Part shown: positions 40,833 through 49,258 of the stretch, piece after piece
How positions within the stretch are numbered: position 1 is the stretch's first letter
How the letters are laid out: each line of letters begins with the position of its first letter
Source of the DNA: Methylorubrum thiocyanatum
GTDB lineage: Bacteria > Pseudomonadota > Alphaproteobacteria > Rhizobiales > Beijerinckiaceae
DNA length: 52,907 bases
NCBI GenBank assembly: GCA_014138645.1
Contig: JACJIB010000013.1
Span: 1 to 52,907 of the forward strand
Reading direction: 5' to 3'
Notes under the pieces: model-generated
Seen by the model: the letters and a program-made list of their open reading frames with translations, nothing else
Databases searched by the model: none
Told to the model about the DNA's origin: nothing
Position numbers and translations under genes: made by a program

Positions 40833-41630
40833 CTATTGAGGCAGGCCTACGTAGTAGAGCTCTTCCGGCAGGAAGGGGCGGGGAGCCGTGTCCGAGGGCG
40901 TCTTGAGCATCACCTTGAAGCGGTTCTTCTTCCAGTACGGCAGCCACTGGTCGAACACGGCGAGGTTCTTCTCCTGCGTCATTCCGCAGTCGACCTTGAA
41001 CTCGACCCGGTGGGTTCCAGGCGTCAGCCGCACCGAGCCAAAGTAGCTCTGTGAGCGATACACATCCCGTTCCGGGCGGCGGTCCGAACCGAACGCCGTA
41101 GTGCCCGTGATCAGCCGGTTGCCGCCGACGTAGAACGACCCGGAGCAGTTGAACCAAAGGGCGCCATACAGGAACAGCGGATCGATGGTCAGCACCGGGT
41201 CCAGGACCATCGAGAAGACGTAGATCCCGTCCTCCTTGGCATTCAGAATGCTGACGCCGTTGTAGATGAAGCGGTTCTGGCCCGTGATGTAGCGTGAGTG
41301 CATGTCGAAATTGAAGTCGAACATGGGCCCGGGAAAGCCGGCAACGGCCTCGCTGTTGCCGTCCTGGCTCCAGGGAATGAGCCGAACAAACCAACCCGGG
41401 ACGGCCTTGCCCTTGGGGGCGGCGGGCTTCGCGGCCGGCAGCGCAGCCACGCTGGTGTTCGGGCTCTTCCGCTCCTTGCTCTCCAGCTGATCCAGGCGGC
41501 GGTTCAGGGCCTCGAGTGCACGCATGATCGCAGCGTTATCAGGCTGTGCCGCTGGTGCCTCGGCCGTGGCTGAGGTGGCGGACATCAACGCGAGTCCAAG
41601 GCTCGCGACACGCATCGTGATACCGTTCAT
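40833..41630 (-). CDS. Exported beta-rich protein of the AAA+ operon
   Basis: The 265-residue protein has a signal peptide (MRVASLGLALMSATSATAEA) and a short coiled coil (IMRALEALNRRLDQLESKER). A large beta-rich domain follows (FDFNFDMHSRYITGQNRFIY and VRLTPGTHRVEFKVDCGMT). It is unrecognised. It is the last gene of the operon, two bases after the proline-rich anchor gene. The coiled coil next to the signal recalls cell-envelope adaptors such as YbgF, but the rest does not match. Confidence 0.68.
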   Translation of the reverse strand: MNGITMRVASLGLALMSATSATAEAPAAQPDNAAIMRALEALNRRLDQLESKERKSPNTSVAALPAAKPAAPKGKAVPGWFVRLIPWSQDGNSEAVAGFPGPMFDFNFDMHSRYITGQNRFIYNGVSILNAKEDGIYVFSMVLDPVLTIDPLFLYGALWFNCSGSFYVGGNRLITGTTAFGSDRRPERDVYRSQSYFGSVRLTPGTHRVEFKVDCGMTQEKNLAVFDQWLPYWKKNRFKVMLKTPSDTAPRPFLPEELYYVGLPQ

Positions 41631-41632
41631 GG

Positions 41633-42052
41633 TTAGCGATCCATTAATGGCGGCCGGTAGCCCCGCACGGTAGCGAAGGGCGGCGTGGCGAGGGGAGGGG
41701 GGCCTGGAGGTGGCGGCTTGAGACCGTCCAGCTCCGGGAAGGTCTCAGGCTGAATGACCCGGATCCTGTCCGGCGGACGTTGAGGTGGCAGGGAGGGGGA
41801 GGGAGCCCGCCTGGGAGGCAGTTGCGCGGTTGGGGGATTGCTGCTGGCTGGAGGCGCCGGGGGCGGGCCTGTCTGGTATTGCCCCTGGCTTGGCGAGGGG
41901 CCCGGCTTGGGGAACCAGAGGACGTAGACGAGTCCCGCGACGACCAGTGCCGTGATGTACCACCAGCGGTTCAGGACGCTGAAGGCTTTCAGCAGGCGGC
42001 TGTGGGCTGCACTCATCGCGACGGTCGCCTCGCGGAGCACCGACAGCCACAT
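41633..42052 (-). CDS. Single-span protein with long proline-rich arm
   Basis: The 139-residue protein has one membrane helix (WWYITALVVAGLVYVLW, about 30-46), then about 90 residues very rich in proline that would span the periplasm. It ends VRGYRPPLMDR. This is the build of TonB or VirB10 stalks, without their folded ends. It follows the AAA+ gene by eight bases. An internal start at MSAAHSRLL is possible. Confidence 0.65.
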   Translation of the reverse strand: MWLSVLREATVAMSAAHSRLLKAFSVLNRWWYITALVVAGLVYVLWFPKPGPSPSQGQYQTGPPPAPPASSNPPTAQLPPRRAPSPSLPPQRPPDRIRVIQPETFPELDGLKPPPPGPPPLATPPFATVRGYRPPLMDR

Positions 42053-42060
42053 CGGCGTGC

Positions 42061-43239
42061 CTACGCGCCTCCCTTGGTCCGCGGCGCTGCTTTGGGTGCC
42101 TGAGACTTGTCGGACACCGCACGCACGGTCATCTCCGTCGTCTTCGCGTCGTAGATGATCTCGATCTCCCGCACGCCCTCTGCCTTGAGCGTGCTCGCAG
42201 CAGTGCCGAAATCGCGCTCGATGTGCCGATAGAGGTCACGAGTGTCGAAGCCCGGGCGGTCGTACTGGTCGACGTACGACAGCAGGATCTGCGGCGGCAC
42301 CGGCCTCAGCGTCAGGCCGTAGTCGGCGACTTCCTCGGTCAGGATCTTGAGCGTGATCGCGGCCAGGGCTTCCGGGCTGAGAGGGGCGAAGGCGAAGACC
42401 CGATCGATCCGGGACAGCACCGGAGAGGGCAGCTCCTGCCGCAGGATCGCCCGGCAACGCTCGGACAGCTCCTCGCTGGTCAGCAGGCCTGCGTTCTGGT
42501 TCCCGGACGCCTGGCGCTGATAGGCGGCAAGGGCCGCGATCTCCTTTTCCTTCGCGTTGGACGTCAGGATGAAGATGGCGTCGGTCGTGCTGACTAAGGT
42601 CGACTGGGTCGTCTCGCGGATGTAGCCCTCCTGCCAAGCCGCCAGGAAGGCGTTCTGTGCGTCGAGGCAGGCCTTCTCGAACTCGTCGAGGATGATCACC
42701 GTGTTTGGGTTGTCCAACAGGTGGTTCATCAAACCAGCCTTCCGGTCGGAGCCAACAAACCCCGGCGCAGCGCCGAACAGGCTGTTGAGCGATGCAGCGT
42801 CCTTCAGCTTGTTCATCTCGACCAGGTAGTGGCCGCCCCAACCGGGCAACGCATCTCCGATGGCCTTGCCCAGTTCGGACTTACCGGTTCCGGGCGGCCC
42901 CGAGACCAGGAAGACGCCGATCGGCCGGCGGCGATGCACCTTGGCGGACCGGCTGGCGATCAGGGCAGCGAGCTCGTTTACGACTGCCTCCTGACCGATC
43001 ACGCGGCTGTTGACCTGTTCAGCCAGCGTCGCGGCATCGATGGGCTTGATCTTCTGGTTGGGCTGCCGCTGCGCGAGCAGCTCACGCAGCCGCGCGGGGT
43101 CGGTCATCTGATCGAGGATCTTCACAAGGGGCTCCGGAAGTTGGTGGTCTTTCACCAGTCCCGCGGCTCTCAGAGGCGCGAGACCGAGCAGGGTCAGAAG
43201 AGTGAAGAGGGCCGCGGTGCCGATGAGCTCCCAGTCCAT
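42061..43239 (-). CDS. Membrane-tethered ClpB/ClpA-like AAA+ ATPase
   Basis: The 392-residue protein starts with a membrane helix (LIGTAALFTLLTLLGLAPL). A single AAA_2-type module follows. It has Walker A GPPGTGKS (114-121), a pore loop GAAPGFVG with Phe161, Walker B IILDEFEKA (Asp185, Glu186), sensor 1 FILTSN and arginine finger SRIDRVFAF. A ClpB D2-small-like C-terminal domain follows. It lacks the N-domain and first ATPase ring of Clp unfoldases. It may remodel or export proteins at the membrane. Its ATG overlaps the preceding stop by one base. Confidence 0.85.
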   Translation of the reverse strand: MDWELIGTAALFTLLTLLGLAPLRAAGLVKDHQLPEPLVKILDQMTDPARLRELLAQRQPNQKIKPIDAATLAEQVNSRVIGQEAVVNELAALIASRSAKVHRRRPIGVFLVSGPPGTGKSELGKAIGDALPGWGGHYLVEMNKLKDAASLNSLFGAAPGFVGSDRKAGLMNHLLDNPNTVIILDEFEKACLDAQNAFLAAWQEGYIRETTQSTLVSTTDAIFILTSNAKEKEIAALAAYQRQASGNQNAGLLTSEELSERCRAILRQELPSPVLSRIDRVFAFAPLSPEALAAITLKILTEEVADYGLTLRPVPPQILLSYVDQYDRPGFDTRDLYRHIERDFGTAASTLKAEGVREIEIIYDAKTTEMTVRAVSDKSQAPKAAPRTKGGA

Positions 43240-43772
43240 CAGCGCACGGGCACATCGACGGTCTGGCCAGGCGCCATCACGGGGAGCGGCACAGGGCCGT
43301 ACGCGGTCGCCAGCGCCACGGTGATCCCGCCGCCGCCGTCGAACACACCATGCACACTCAGCAGGTTGTGCGTGGGCCTGGGGACGGCCAGACGCATCGG
43401 CTGGCGGGTCAGCGGAACGCTGATGCTGAACTCGTCGGTGAGGATGGACACGATGTCTCCATCTTCGGCGCAGTCGTCCCAGAGCGTGAGCCAGACCAAG
43501 TCACGCGGCTGCTCCTGCCGGTTCATGGAAAGCAGTGCCTCCACACGTTCCTCGGGCGCAACCGGAGGGAGAACAACCGTGCCTGCCTGCCGGTAGGCTG
43601 CGTTGCGCAGCGCGTGCTCGGAAGCTGTGAGCGGGCGCTCCACGGCGGGGGCGTTCAGCAGGCCGCCGCAGCTGATGGACATCACCCCAAGGGCCACAAG
43701 AGCTGCCCAGGGCATCGGCTGCAGCCGGGGTGCGGCGGCACTCTTGAGCGGTGATGGATGACGGGTCATCAT
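43239..43772 (-). CDS. Exported or membrane-anchored protein of the AAA+ operon
   Basis: The 177-residue protein has a hydrophobic N-terminal segment (PWAALVALGVMSISCGGLL) that may be a lipoprotein signal, though the lipobox is poor. A beta-rich domain follows, with LVWLTLWDDCAEDGDIVSIL and a closing GITVALATAYGPVPLPVM. The strand pattern suggests an immunoglobulin-like fold. It is fused by a TGATG overlap to the AAA+ gene, so the products are probably made in fixed ratio. Confidence 0.65.
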   Translation of the reverse strand: MMTRHPSPLKSAAAPRLQPMPWAALVALGVMSISCGGLLNAPAVERPLTASEHALRNAAYRQAGTVVLPPVAPEERVEALLSMNRQEQPRDLVWLTLWDDCAEDGDIVSILTDEFSISVPLTRQPMRLAVPRPTHNLLSVHGVFDGGGGITVALATAYGPVPLPVMAPGQTVDVPVR

Positions 43773-43798
43773 GCGAGGGAGCCCTCAAGCATCGCGGA

Positions 43799-44047
43799 TC
43801 AGGCTGCCACGCACGTCGGAGCGGCTGCGCTGCGGATCTTCCGGCGCAGCAGGGCCAGGCTGTTGTTCAGGGCGCGCCGATCCGACGGTGTCGATCCGGT
43901 CAGCAGGAACCACCAGCCGGTCTGCAGCAGCACATGCAGCTTGATGTGCTTGCGAGTCCTTTCGACCCGATAGGGCAGTCGCAGCTCATCGAGCAGGCTG
44001 GTGTGGGCGAGGATGAATGCCTTCGAGGTCTTCATGACGTCTGCCAT
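43799..44047 (-). CDS. Small protein at head of the AAA+ operon
   Basis: The 82-residue protein reads like a small alpha-beta domain (YRVERTRKHIKLHVLLQTGW then SDRRALNNSLALLRRKIR). Similar short proteins with a conserved SDRRA helix occur in phages and plasmids and may have a HicA/dsRBD-like fold, but I cannot confirm that. An internal ATG at 44035 may be used. It lies 26 bases before the next gene. Confidence 0.58.
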   Translation of the reverse strand: MADVMKTSKAFILAHTSLLDELRLPYRVERTRKHIKLHVLLQTGWWFLLTGSTPSDRRALNNSLALLRRKIRSAAAPTCVAA

Positions 44048-44260
44048 CCCAGTCGTTCAGGGGTGACAGACTTGTTCCAGAGCCCTGCGTGCCGTTCGAT
44101 CCCAAAGACTCGGTGGAAATCTTTGGCATTGACAAAGACCAAGCTTCTGCCTGGATTGATTCGCGTGGGTATGCGAGGGGTTTCAAATAGAAGTATGAGA
44201 GCATTGAAATAATAGAAACGGAGTACAACAATAAAACCAGCATTAAGCTGGAGCATCTCA

Positions 44261-44599
44261 ATGAATTTATCAATCAACCCTAAGATGGAGCGTGATCTCA
44301 ACAGGTCTTTTCGTCGAATGAAGAAGATTATGCGGACCGGGCGAGTCCCTTCAAGGAAGCCGCGGAACGCCTTCAAGATCGCTTATCAGGCCTATCGGTT
44401 TGAGAGGCAGGTGCTGGGATATATGTGGGACGGACTCTCGGTAGAGTTCGATCAGAACGGACCTGCCTTTAACAATCAGATGCAGTTTGCTCGCGACCGT
44501 TCAATGCCGATGTTGAAGGCAATGTACGGCGAAAAGCTGATCAACGCTGCTAATGAAGCGTATGTGGCTGTGCACTGCATGGGGAACGTACGGAAGTAA
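44261..44599 (+). CDS. Hypothetical protein
   Basis: The 112-residue basic protein is lower in GC than its neighbours. It is helical with FKIAYQAYRFERQVLGYMW and LKAMYGEKLINAANEAYVAV. GGAG precedes the ATG by nine bases, and a hairpin terminator follows. No family is recognised. The base composition suggests separate acquisition. Confidence 0.62.
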   Translation: MNLSINPKMERDLNRSFRRMKKIMRTGRVPSRKPRNAFKIAYQAYRFERQVLGYMWDGLSVEFDQNGPAFNNQMQFARDRSMPMLKAMYGEKLINAANEAYVAVHCMGNVRK

Positions 44600-44618
44600 C
44601 CTGCCGATCGATCAGATT

Positions 44619-44640
44619 GACCCTCTCAGGAGGGTCTTTC
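44619..44640 (+). terminator. Intrinsic terminator between convergent genes
   Basis: GACCCTC and GAGGGTC form a perfect stem with a TCAG loop followed by TTTC. It ends the 44261 gene and overlaps the last codons of the opposite gene. Confidence 0.65.
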
Positions 44641-45912
44641 TATGTCTCCAAGCTGCCTCAGGCGGTCGATTTCCCGCACCTTGTGAAAGGCGCCCATTGA
44701 AAGGCAGATCTGGCGCGAACTCTCCAAATATTCATTATCAATCTCGCCCCTCAATAGGGCAATTTTTCCGCGCACTAGGCGCAGGCCTCGATGGATCTGA
44801 CCAGCACCGCCGGACAAATCGGGGGGGAGCTTGAGAATTGCTTCGGCAATTTGGCGCTCTGCCCCCTGGTAATCACCATCATTCATGAGGCGAGACGCAG
44901 TCAGCGTCCGCCGGGACATGTCCAATCCGAGGTTGTATTCCGCAGATCTCAGGCGAGCGTCCGCCTCACCTAGCAGCTCCTTCATATTCATACCCCCGAG
45001 GTCCTTTAGGGACGTAGTAGTCCGGTAACCACGGTCTAGAAATTCATCGGCGGCATTCAGGTACAGAACCGGATCGATGAGATCGGAAGTGGCGCCATAC
45101 TGTTCTATGGCCAGTGCAAGAGCTTTGCTGGCCGAGCCAAAGTCCGGCGCATTGTTGATCAGTCGGTTGCGTCGTTCCCAGTGTCTTGCATGCTCAAGCT
45201 GGACAATCCCAGCTTGAGCATGGTTTTCGGCGACCAGCTTTTCTGTTTTGCTTTTAAAGTAGGAGAAACGATACCACTGCCCAACGGATTGAGATACCCA
45301 TGCGCCTGCGCGGGTGATCCGTAACAGGCGATCCGCAAAAGCAGATGGAGAGAGAAAGCTGAGAGACTTGCCTCTTTCCTCACTCATATACTCGGCAAGG
45401 ATGTAGGCGTTATTGATTGCCTCGCCCTGGTTGCCGCCGCTAGCTGTTCTATTTATCGTCCTGCTAGCAAAATTCTCAAACAAAACTTTATCAGAGAACA
45501 GCTCTTTTCGATCCTCTTTCCCGAAAAGGCCATCGGATCTGGCCTTTCTGGCCGCTCTCGAGAAGGATGCTGCGCCCCAGCTCTGATTACGGCCATATTT
45601 GAAGTTTTTGCTGATACGGTTATGAGCGATCGCTGCAAGTTCAACATCTGCTTGGAGTTCTGAATCAAGATTTGCAAAATTCAATTCTTGCTTAATGCGG
45701 CCATATAGGCCGATGTTGAACCAAACCTCTCCGGCACGTGCTCTCTCGTACTCACGTTTGACTGAAACATCGAGTGTTTCGAGTGCCTTAAGAGCTGAGA
45801 TTGGTTTGCTAGCGCGAGGGTTGCGCGCCGCCCAGCCTTTTTGCACCGCTTCTTCAAATCGGGGGAAAAATCGGAGGTATGCTTCGACCTCTTCGGGAGA
45901 CAGTTCAAGCAT
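44626..45912 (-). CDS. Large helical (TPR-like) hypothetical protein
   Basis: The 428-residue protein is nearly all helical. The second half has TPR-like pairs (ATSDLIDPVLYLNAADEFLD and ASRLMNDGDYQGAERQIAEA). The first half includes FSRAARKARSDGLFGKEDR. It has no membrane segment or catalytic motif. The GC content is below the local average, as for the convergent gene at 44261. An unknown partner- or signal-binding role is the most that can be said. Confidence 0.68.
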   Translation of the reverse strand: MLELSPEEVEAYLRFFPRFEEAVQKGWAARNPRASKPISALKALETLDVSVKREYERARAGEVWFNIGLYGRIKQELNFANLDSELQADVELAAIAHNRISKNFKYGRNQSWGAASFSRAARKARSDGLFGKEDRKELFSDKVLFENFASRTINRTASGGNQGEAINNAYILAEYMSEERGKSLSFLSPSAFADRLLRITRAGAWVSQSVGQWYRFSYFKSKTEKLVAENHAQAGIVQLEHARHWERRNRLINNAPDFGSASKALALAIEQYGATSDLIDPVLYLNAADEFLDRGYRTTTSLKDLGGMNMKELLGEADARLRSAEYNLGLDMSRRTLTASRLMNDGDYQGAERQIAEAILKLPPDLSGGAGQIHRGLRLVRGKIALLRGEIDNEYLESSRQICLSMGAFHKVREIDRLRQLGDIERPS

Positions 45913-46007
45913 AGTCGTCCAGGCGGTTCAAAGCCGGTTGCGGGGATGTCGGAACGATCATCCTATCATGCTTATTGCACTCGGCGAGCCGACTGCCGCA
46001 TCACGTA

Positions 46008-46035
46008 GATTTCTGTAAAACCAAAAATACGATTA
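46008..46035. promoter_or_regulatory. Plasmid motif copy upstream of repeat B
   Basis: ATTTCTGTAAAACC followed by AAAAATACGATTA contains AATACGAT. The first part matches 36401-36414. Confidence 0.45.
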
Positions 46036-46081
46036 TGTGATGGTTGATTGTGTACCGTAGCGGTTCCAGTGCTCTAGCGAA

Positions 46082-46164
46082 GGGCCAGCCGCCCGTGCCG
46101 GCCTCAAGGCACGCTGCGCTCTTTGGCCTTGACCCCGTCCCAGCCGTCCGGCGGTGGGCTGCCA
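46082..46164 (+). repeat. 83-bp structured repeat, copy B
   Basis: It is about 89 percent identical to 27943-28025 and in the same orientation, with TCAAGGC and GCCTTGA still able to pair. Next to it CGCCC-CAAA-GGGCG (46175-46188) forms a short stem. Copy A has a stem at the same place, built from different bases. Confidence 0.7.
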
Positions 46165-46366
46165 TCGGTTTCGACGCCCCAAAGGGCGACGAAGGCCGCC
46201 GTCACAAGGAAAAGGGCAGTCCGCGTTGCGGATGAGGGTGCGGGATCTGACTTCGGTGGAAGGGGCGGAAGTTTTCAACAGGAAGTCGCATGCCAGGCGC
46301 TGATTGGCACTTTTGTGCTAAAGGTTGCTGCCTACGTTGAAGGTTTGTTCATCAGGAGGGTTGGCC

Positions 46367-47032
46367 TTGCCGCTCCAGAACATCCACCTTCGTAAGTTCC
46401 TCAAAGTCGGATTTTCCAATGCAAGCCGGCGTAGGTCTGAGCTGCGGGCGGACATCAGACAGGAAATTGCCCGAGAAGCGCAGGCAGATAGCGGTGGCGG
46501 TGACTTCTACGTGCCGTTCTGGGCGGACGCCAAGGCACATGCCCTTGGTACCAGGGATCTACGGCAGGCCGTTCGGGAGCGCATCGCTGCTAATGGGGGA
46601 CGAGCTGCTCTTTACCCACGGCTTAGGGATGGCTTTCTGCAGTGGTGGGACGAGCGGCGGCGGCTAACCAACGCGCCGGTTCAGGCTGGAGACGTCCAAA
46701 GGGCCAGCTTTAGCGTCCCGGGGCTTGCCGCAACGGTCAAGGTCGAAAACGTCCTGTCCGTGACCGATGGGGCTGGCACATGCCGCTTCATCTACCCCTA
46801 TTTTGCTAAAGAGCCTGCGCTCAACGACGACTCGGCGCGGATCGCCCTTTGGCTGCTCAGCCAAGCGCTTCCCAGTGTGCCCCTCTCTGAAATCCGCATT
46901 CTGGATGTGATCAGAGGGCGGACGTTCTCGGTTGGCCGGACGCCTCTGCGTGGTGACGAGGAGGCTGAGTTCCGGCGCATCTACGAGGTCCTGATTGAGG
47001 AGCGCGATCGTCTACGCCGGGAGTATGACTGA
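46367..47032 (+). CDS. Hypothetical protein
   Basis: From a TTG with AGGAGGG seven bases upstream the protein has 221 residues; an in-frame ATG at 46325 has no ribosome site. It has a basic helical first half (ELRADIRQEIAREAQADSGG) and a conserved-looking middle (YPRLRDGFLQWWDERRRLT). A beta-rich part follows, then a helical end (FRRIYEVLIEERDRLRREY). I do not recognise it. Confidence 0.68.
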   Translation: MPLQNIHLRKFLKVGFSNASRRRSELRADIRQEIAREAQADSGGGDFYVPFWADAKAHALGTRDLRQAVRERIAANGGRAALYPRLRDGFLQWWDERRRLTNAPVQAGDVQRASFSVPGLAATVKVENVLSVTDGAGTCRFIYPYFAKEPALNDDSARIALWLLSQALPSVPLSEIRILDVIRGRTFSVGRTPLRGDEEAEFRRIYEVLIEERDRLRREYD

Positions 47033-47270
47033 GTTCTGGTTGGGGCGCTGCCCCCGGCTGCGGTCAAGGGGTGTCCCCTGCCTTCGGCAAAGCGCCTGCA
47101 GGCGGGTGATCCCCCTCCCCTGGGACCTACGCCACCCCCGGTCTCGCCGACGAGCAGAAGGTCAGGACGGGGCCTGACGCTTCAAGGGGAAGGGTTCTCT
47201 GGCTTCGTTCTGAACTGGCATTCCAAATGCGCCGCGGCGTCATCTTCCATCACCGTCATTATCAGGGTGC

Positions 47271-47477
47271 TCACAGCTTTCCCAACGGATCGATCCGTAG
47301 CTTCTGGCGACGCAAGGCTGTCAGCGCTTCCAACTCACGCCACATCGTGAGCTCGGCCTCGCTCGTGTCGAAGCCCGCTCCGGTTAGGGAAAGTACCGTC
47401 TGGATCCGCGCCGAGACGCGGATCTCGCTGGCCCGGATCAGGCGTCCCAACTGCGCGAGGAACTCGTCGTCTGTCAT
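47271..47477 (-). CDS. Small hypothetical protein
   Basis: The 68-residue helical protein starts MTDDEFLAQLGRLIRASEIR and has a ribosome site GGAGGCACG. Further upstream codons in the same frame look non-coding. The later part (LTMWRELEALTALRRQKLR) could form a coiled coil. The family is unknown. Confidence 0.55.
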   Translation of the reverse strand: MTDDEFLAQLGRLIRASEIRVSARIQTVLSLTGAGFDTSEAELTMWRELEALTALRRQKLRIDPLGKL

Positions 47478-47686
47478 CGTCGTGCCTCCGCATGCTCCTG
47501 ACCGCAAACACGTTACCGTTATCTCGGGCTCGTCAGCCGAACCAACCGGCCAGCGCCAGCAGGATACTGCTAAGTTGTTGTGCAAATAGAGAAAACCCAA
47601 GTTGAGGTGGGCGCAACAGCCATCCTCTTGTGAAAGGGGCAGTCATCGCCACCTCCAACACACCTCACTCCCTTAGATGGCGACAG

Positions 47687-47923
47687 ATGCCCGATCGGCG
47701 CAGGCAGCGTATGGACGCGACCATCCTTGAAATCGTCGAACAGGAAGGCATGGCGCGAGACATCGCTGAGATGGCGCACGATCTCGCGCAGGACGGCCAT
47801 CATGCAACTGCAGACATGCTTCGGACGATGAGCCGCCGTCGCCGGGTCATAGGCATGGAGCTCCGCGCTAACCTAGCTGTGCTCAAAGCTGGAGATCATG
47901 AAGCCGCTGGAGACGGCGAGTAG
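47687..47923 (+). CDS. Small helical hypothetical protein
   Basis: The 78-residue protein is amphipathic and helical (ATILEIVEQEGMARDIAEMA and ATADMLRTMSRRRRVIGMEL). Other starts at 47630 (GTG) and 47711 are possible; none has a strong ribosome site. The function is unknown. Confidence 0.5.
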   Translation: MPDRRRQRMDATILEIVEQEGMARDIAEMAHDLAQDGHHATADMLRTMSRRRRVIGMELRANLAVLKAGDHEAAGDGE

Positions 47924-47940
47924 CGCCCGTGCAGCTGAGT

Positions 47941-48198
47941 TCAGAGCTCCGAAGTCTGACGTTCGGGGTGACACTCGGCAGCTAGGTCCAGCCGTACGGT
48001 ACAGAGTTCTGTTCCGTGCTCATCGCGGACAAACGCTATGAAATCGCGCTTGCCGTCGCGAGGCGGAGCCTCCCGCCCAACATCCGGCAACGCCGCAATG
48101 GCCGCGTCACGCGCGGCCTGCAGGCTCTCGTACTCCTGGCCTTCCTCGTCCTTCAGCCACAGTGCACCATCCTGAAAATCGAGAAAATAGCGAGGCAT
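47941..48198 (-). CDS. DUF6894 family small protein
   Basis: The 85-residue protein has the classic DUF6894 start MPRYFLDFQDGALWLKDEEG. A helix (SLQAARDAAIAALPDVGRE) and FIAFVRDEHGTELCTVRLDL follow. It is the second member on this plasmid. The activity is unknown; members are often near sensors and stress genes. Confidence 0.82.
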   Translation of the reverse strand: MPRYFLDFQDGALWLKDEEGQEYESLQAARDAAIAALPDVGREAPPRDGKRDFIAFVRDEHGTELCTVRLDLAAECHPERQTSEL

Positions 48199-48416
48199 GA
48201 CAATGTGCGCGCTGGAGCATGTTGGTCTTCACAAACCTAGAAGCGCTTCAGATGCAGATGGTTGCATGCCCTAGCCCACATCCGGGATGAGGTAACCCAA
48301 CCCAATGAATTCCGCTGAATTTCTCAGCATCTGTGCAATTGTGGACAGACAGGCGGATAAGCGTCGCGATAAGGGTTGGGGCAAACGCAACCCAAGACAA
48401 CTCCCTGCCGCCTGTT

Positions 48417-49208
48417 ATGCTCCCCGACATCGACGCCCTGCTTCGCGGCAACCTGCTCCTCAGCGCCCTGCGCCTGTCGGATCAGGCGCTGCTGAAGCCC
48501 CACCTAGAGCTGCGAGAGCTCCAGCGCGGCGAACTGCTGTTTGAGGCCGGCGAGGACGTTTGCTTCATCTCTTTTCCGCTCGGCCAGTGCGTGGCGGCCC
48601 TCGTCATCGGGCTGCAGGACGGGCGCGCGGTCGAGACCGCCACGGTTGGCCACGAGGGAGCGATCGGTGGTGTGGTGAGCCAGGGCTCGCTGCCCGCGTT
48701 CAGCCGGGCTGTTGTCCAAGTTCCCGGCTCGGTGCTGCGCATCGAGGCGGCAGTGCTGCAGCAGATCAAACAGACCTCTCCGGGCCTGCGCAATCTGATG
48801 ACCCGCTACTCGGATTGCCTGCTCGCCCAGGTGCTGCAGTCGGTCGCCTGCAACGCCAGCCACACCATCGAGGCCCGCTGTGTTCGTTGGCTCCTGAGCT
48901 TGCAAGACCGCATCGGTAGCGACGTCCTGCCCGTCACACATGAAGTGCTGGCGGAACTGCTGGGCGTGCAGCGCTCCTACCTGACGCGCACGCTCCGGAC
49001 CCTGCAGGAGCAGGGCCTGATCCAGATCCGGCGCGGGCGCATCATCATCAAGAGCCGTCCGGCGATGGAAGAAGCAAGCTGCGAGTGCCATGGCGCAGTC
49101 AAGCGGCACTTCGAGGCGGTATTGGGCGCCGTCTACAACGCCAGCGGCACCTTGGTGTCGCTTCGCTCGACGCCCGCGGAAGGCACACAACTGTGTCAAG
49201 CTGTTTAG
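48417..49208 (+). CDS. Crp/Fnr family transcriptional regulator
   Basis: The 263-residue regulator starts MLPDIDALLRGNLLLSALRL. It has a cyclic-nucleotide-fold barrel (FISFPLGQCVAALVIGLQDG and ETATVGHEGAIGGVV) and a winged helix (LAELLGVQRSYLTRTLRTLQ). There is no N-terminal iron-sulfur cluster, but CECH occurs near the end. It is 50 bases upstream of the large HWE kinase, so the two may be linked in control. Confidence 0.9.
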   Translation: MLPDIDALLRGNLLLSALRLSDQALLKPHLELRELQRGELLFEAGEDVCFISFPLGQCVAALVIGLQDGRAVETATVGHEGAIGGVVSQGSLPAFSRAVVQVPGSVLRIEAAVLQQIKQTSPGLRNLMTRYSDCLLAQVLQSVACNASHTIEARCVRWLLSLQDRIGSDVLPVTHEVLAELLGVQRSYLTRTLRTLQEQGLIQIRRGRIIIKSRPAMEEASCECHGAVKRHFEAVLGAVYNASGTLVSLRSTPAEGTQLCQAV

Positions 49209-49258
49209 GTGTTCCAATCCTGAAGGTAATCTCACCCTAATGTCAGTCTGAAGAGAAG

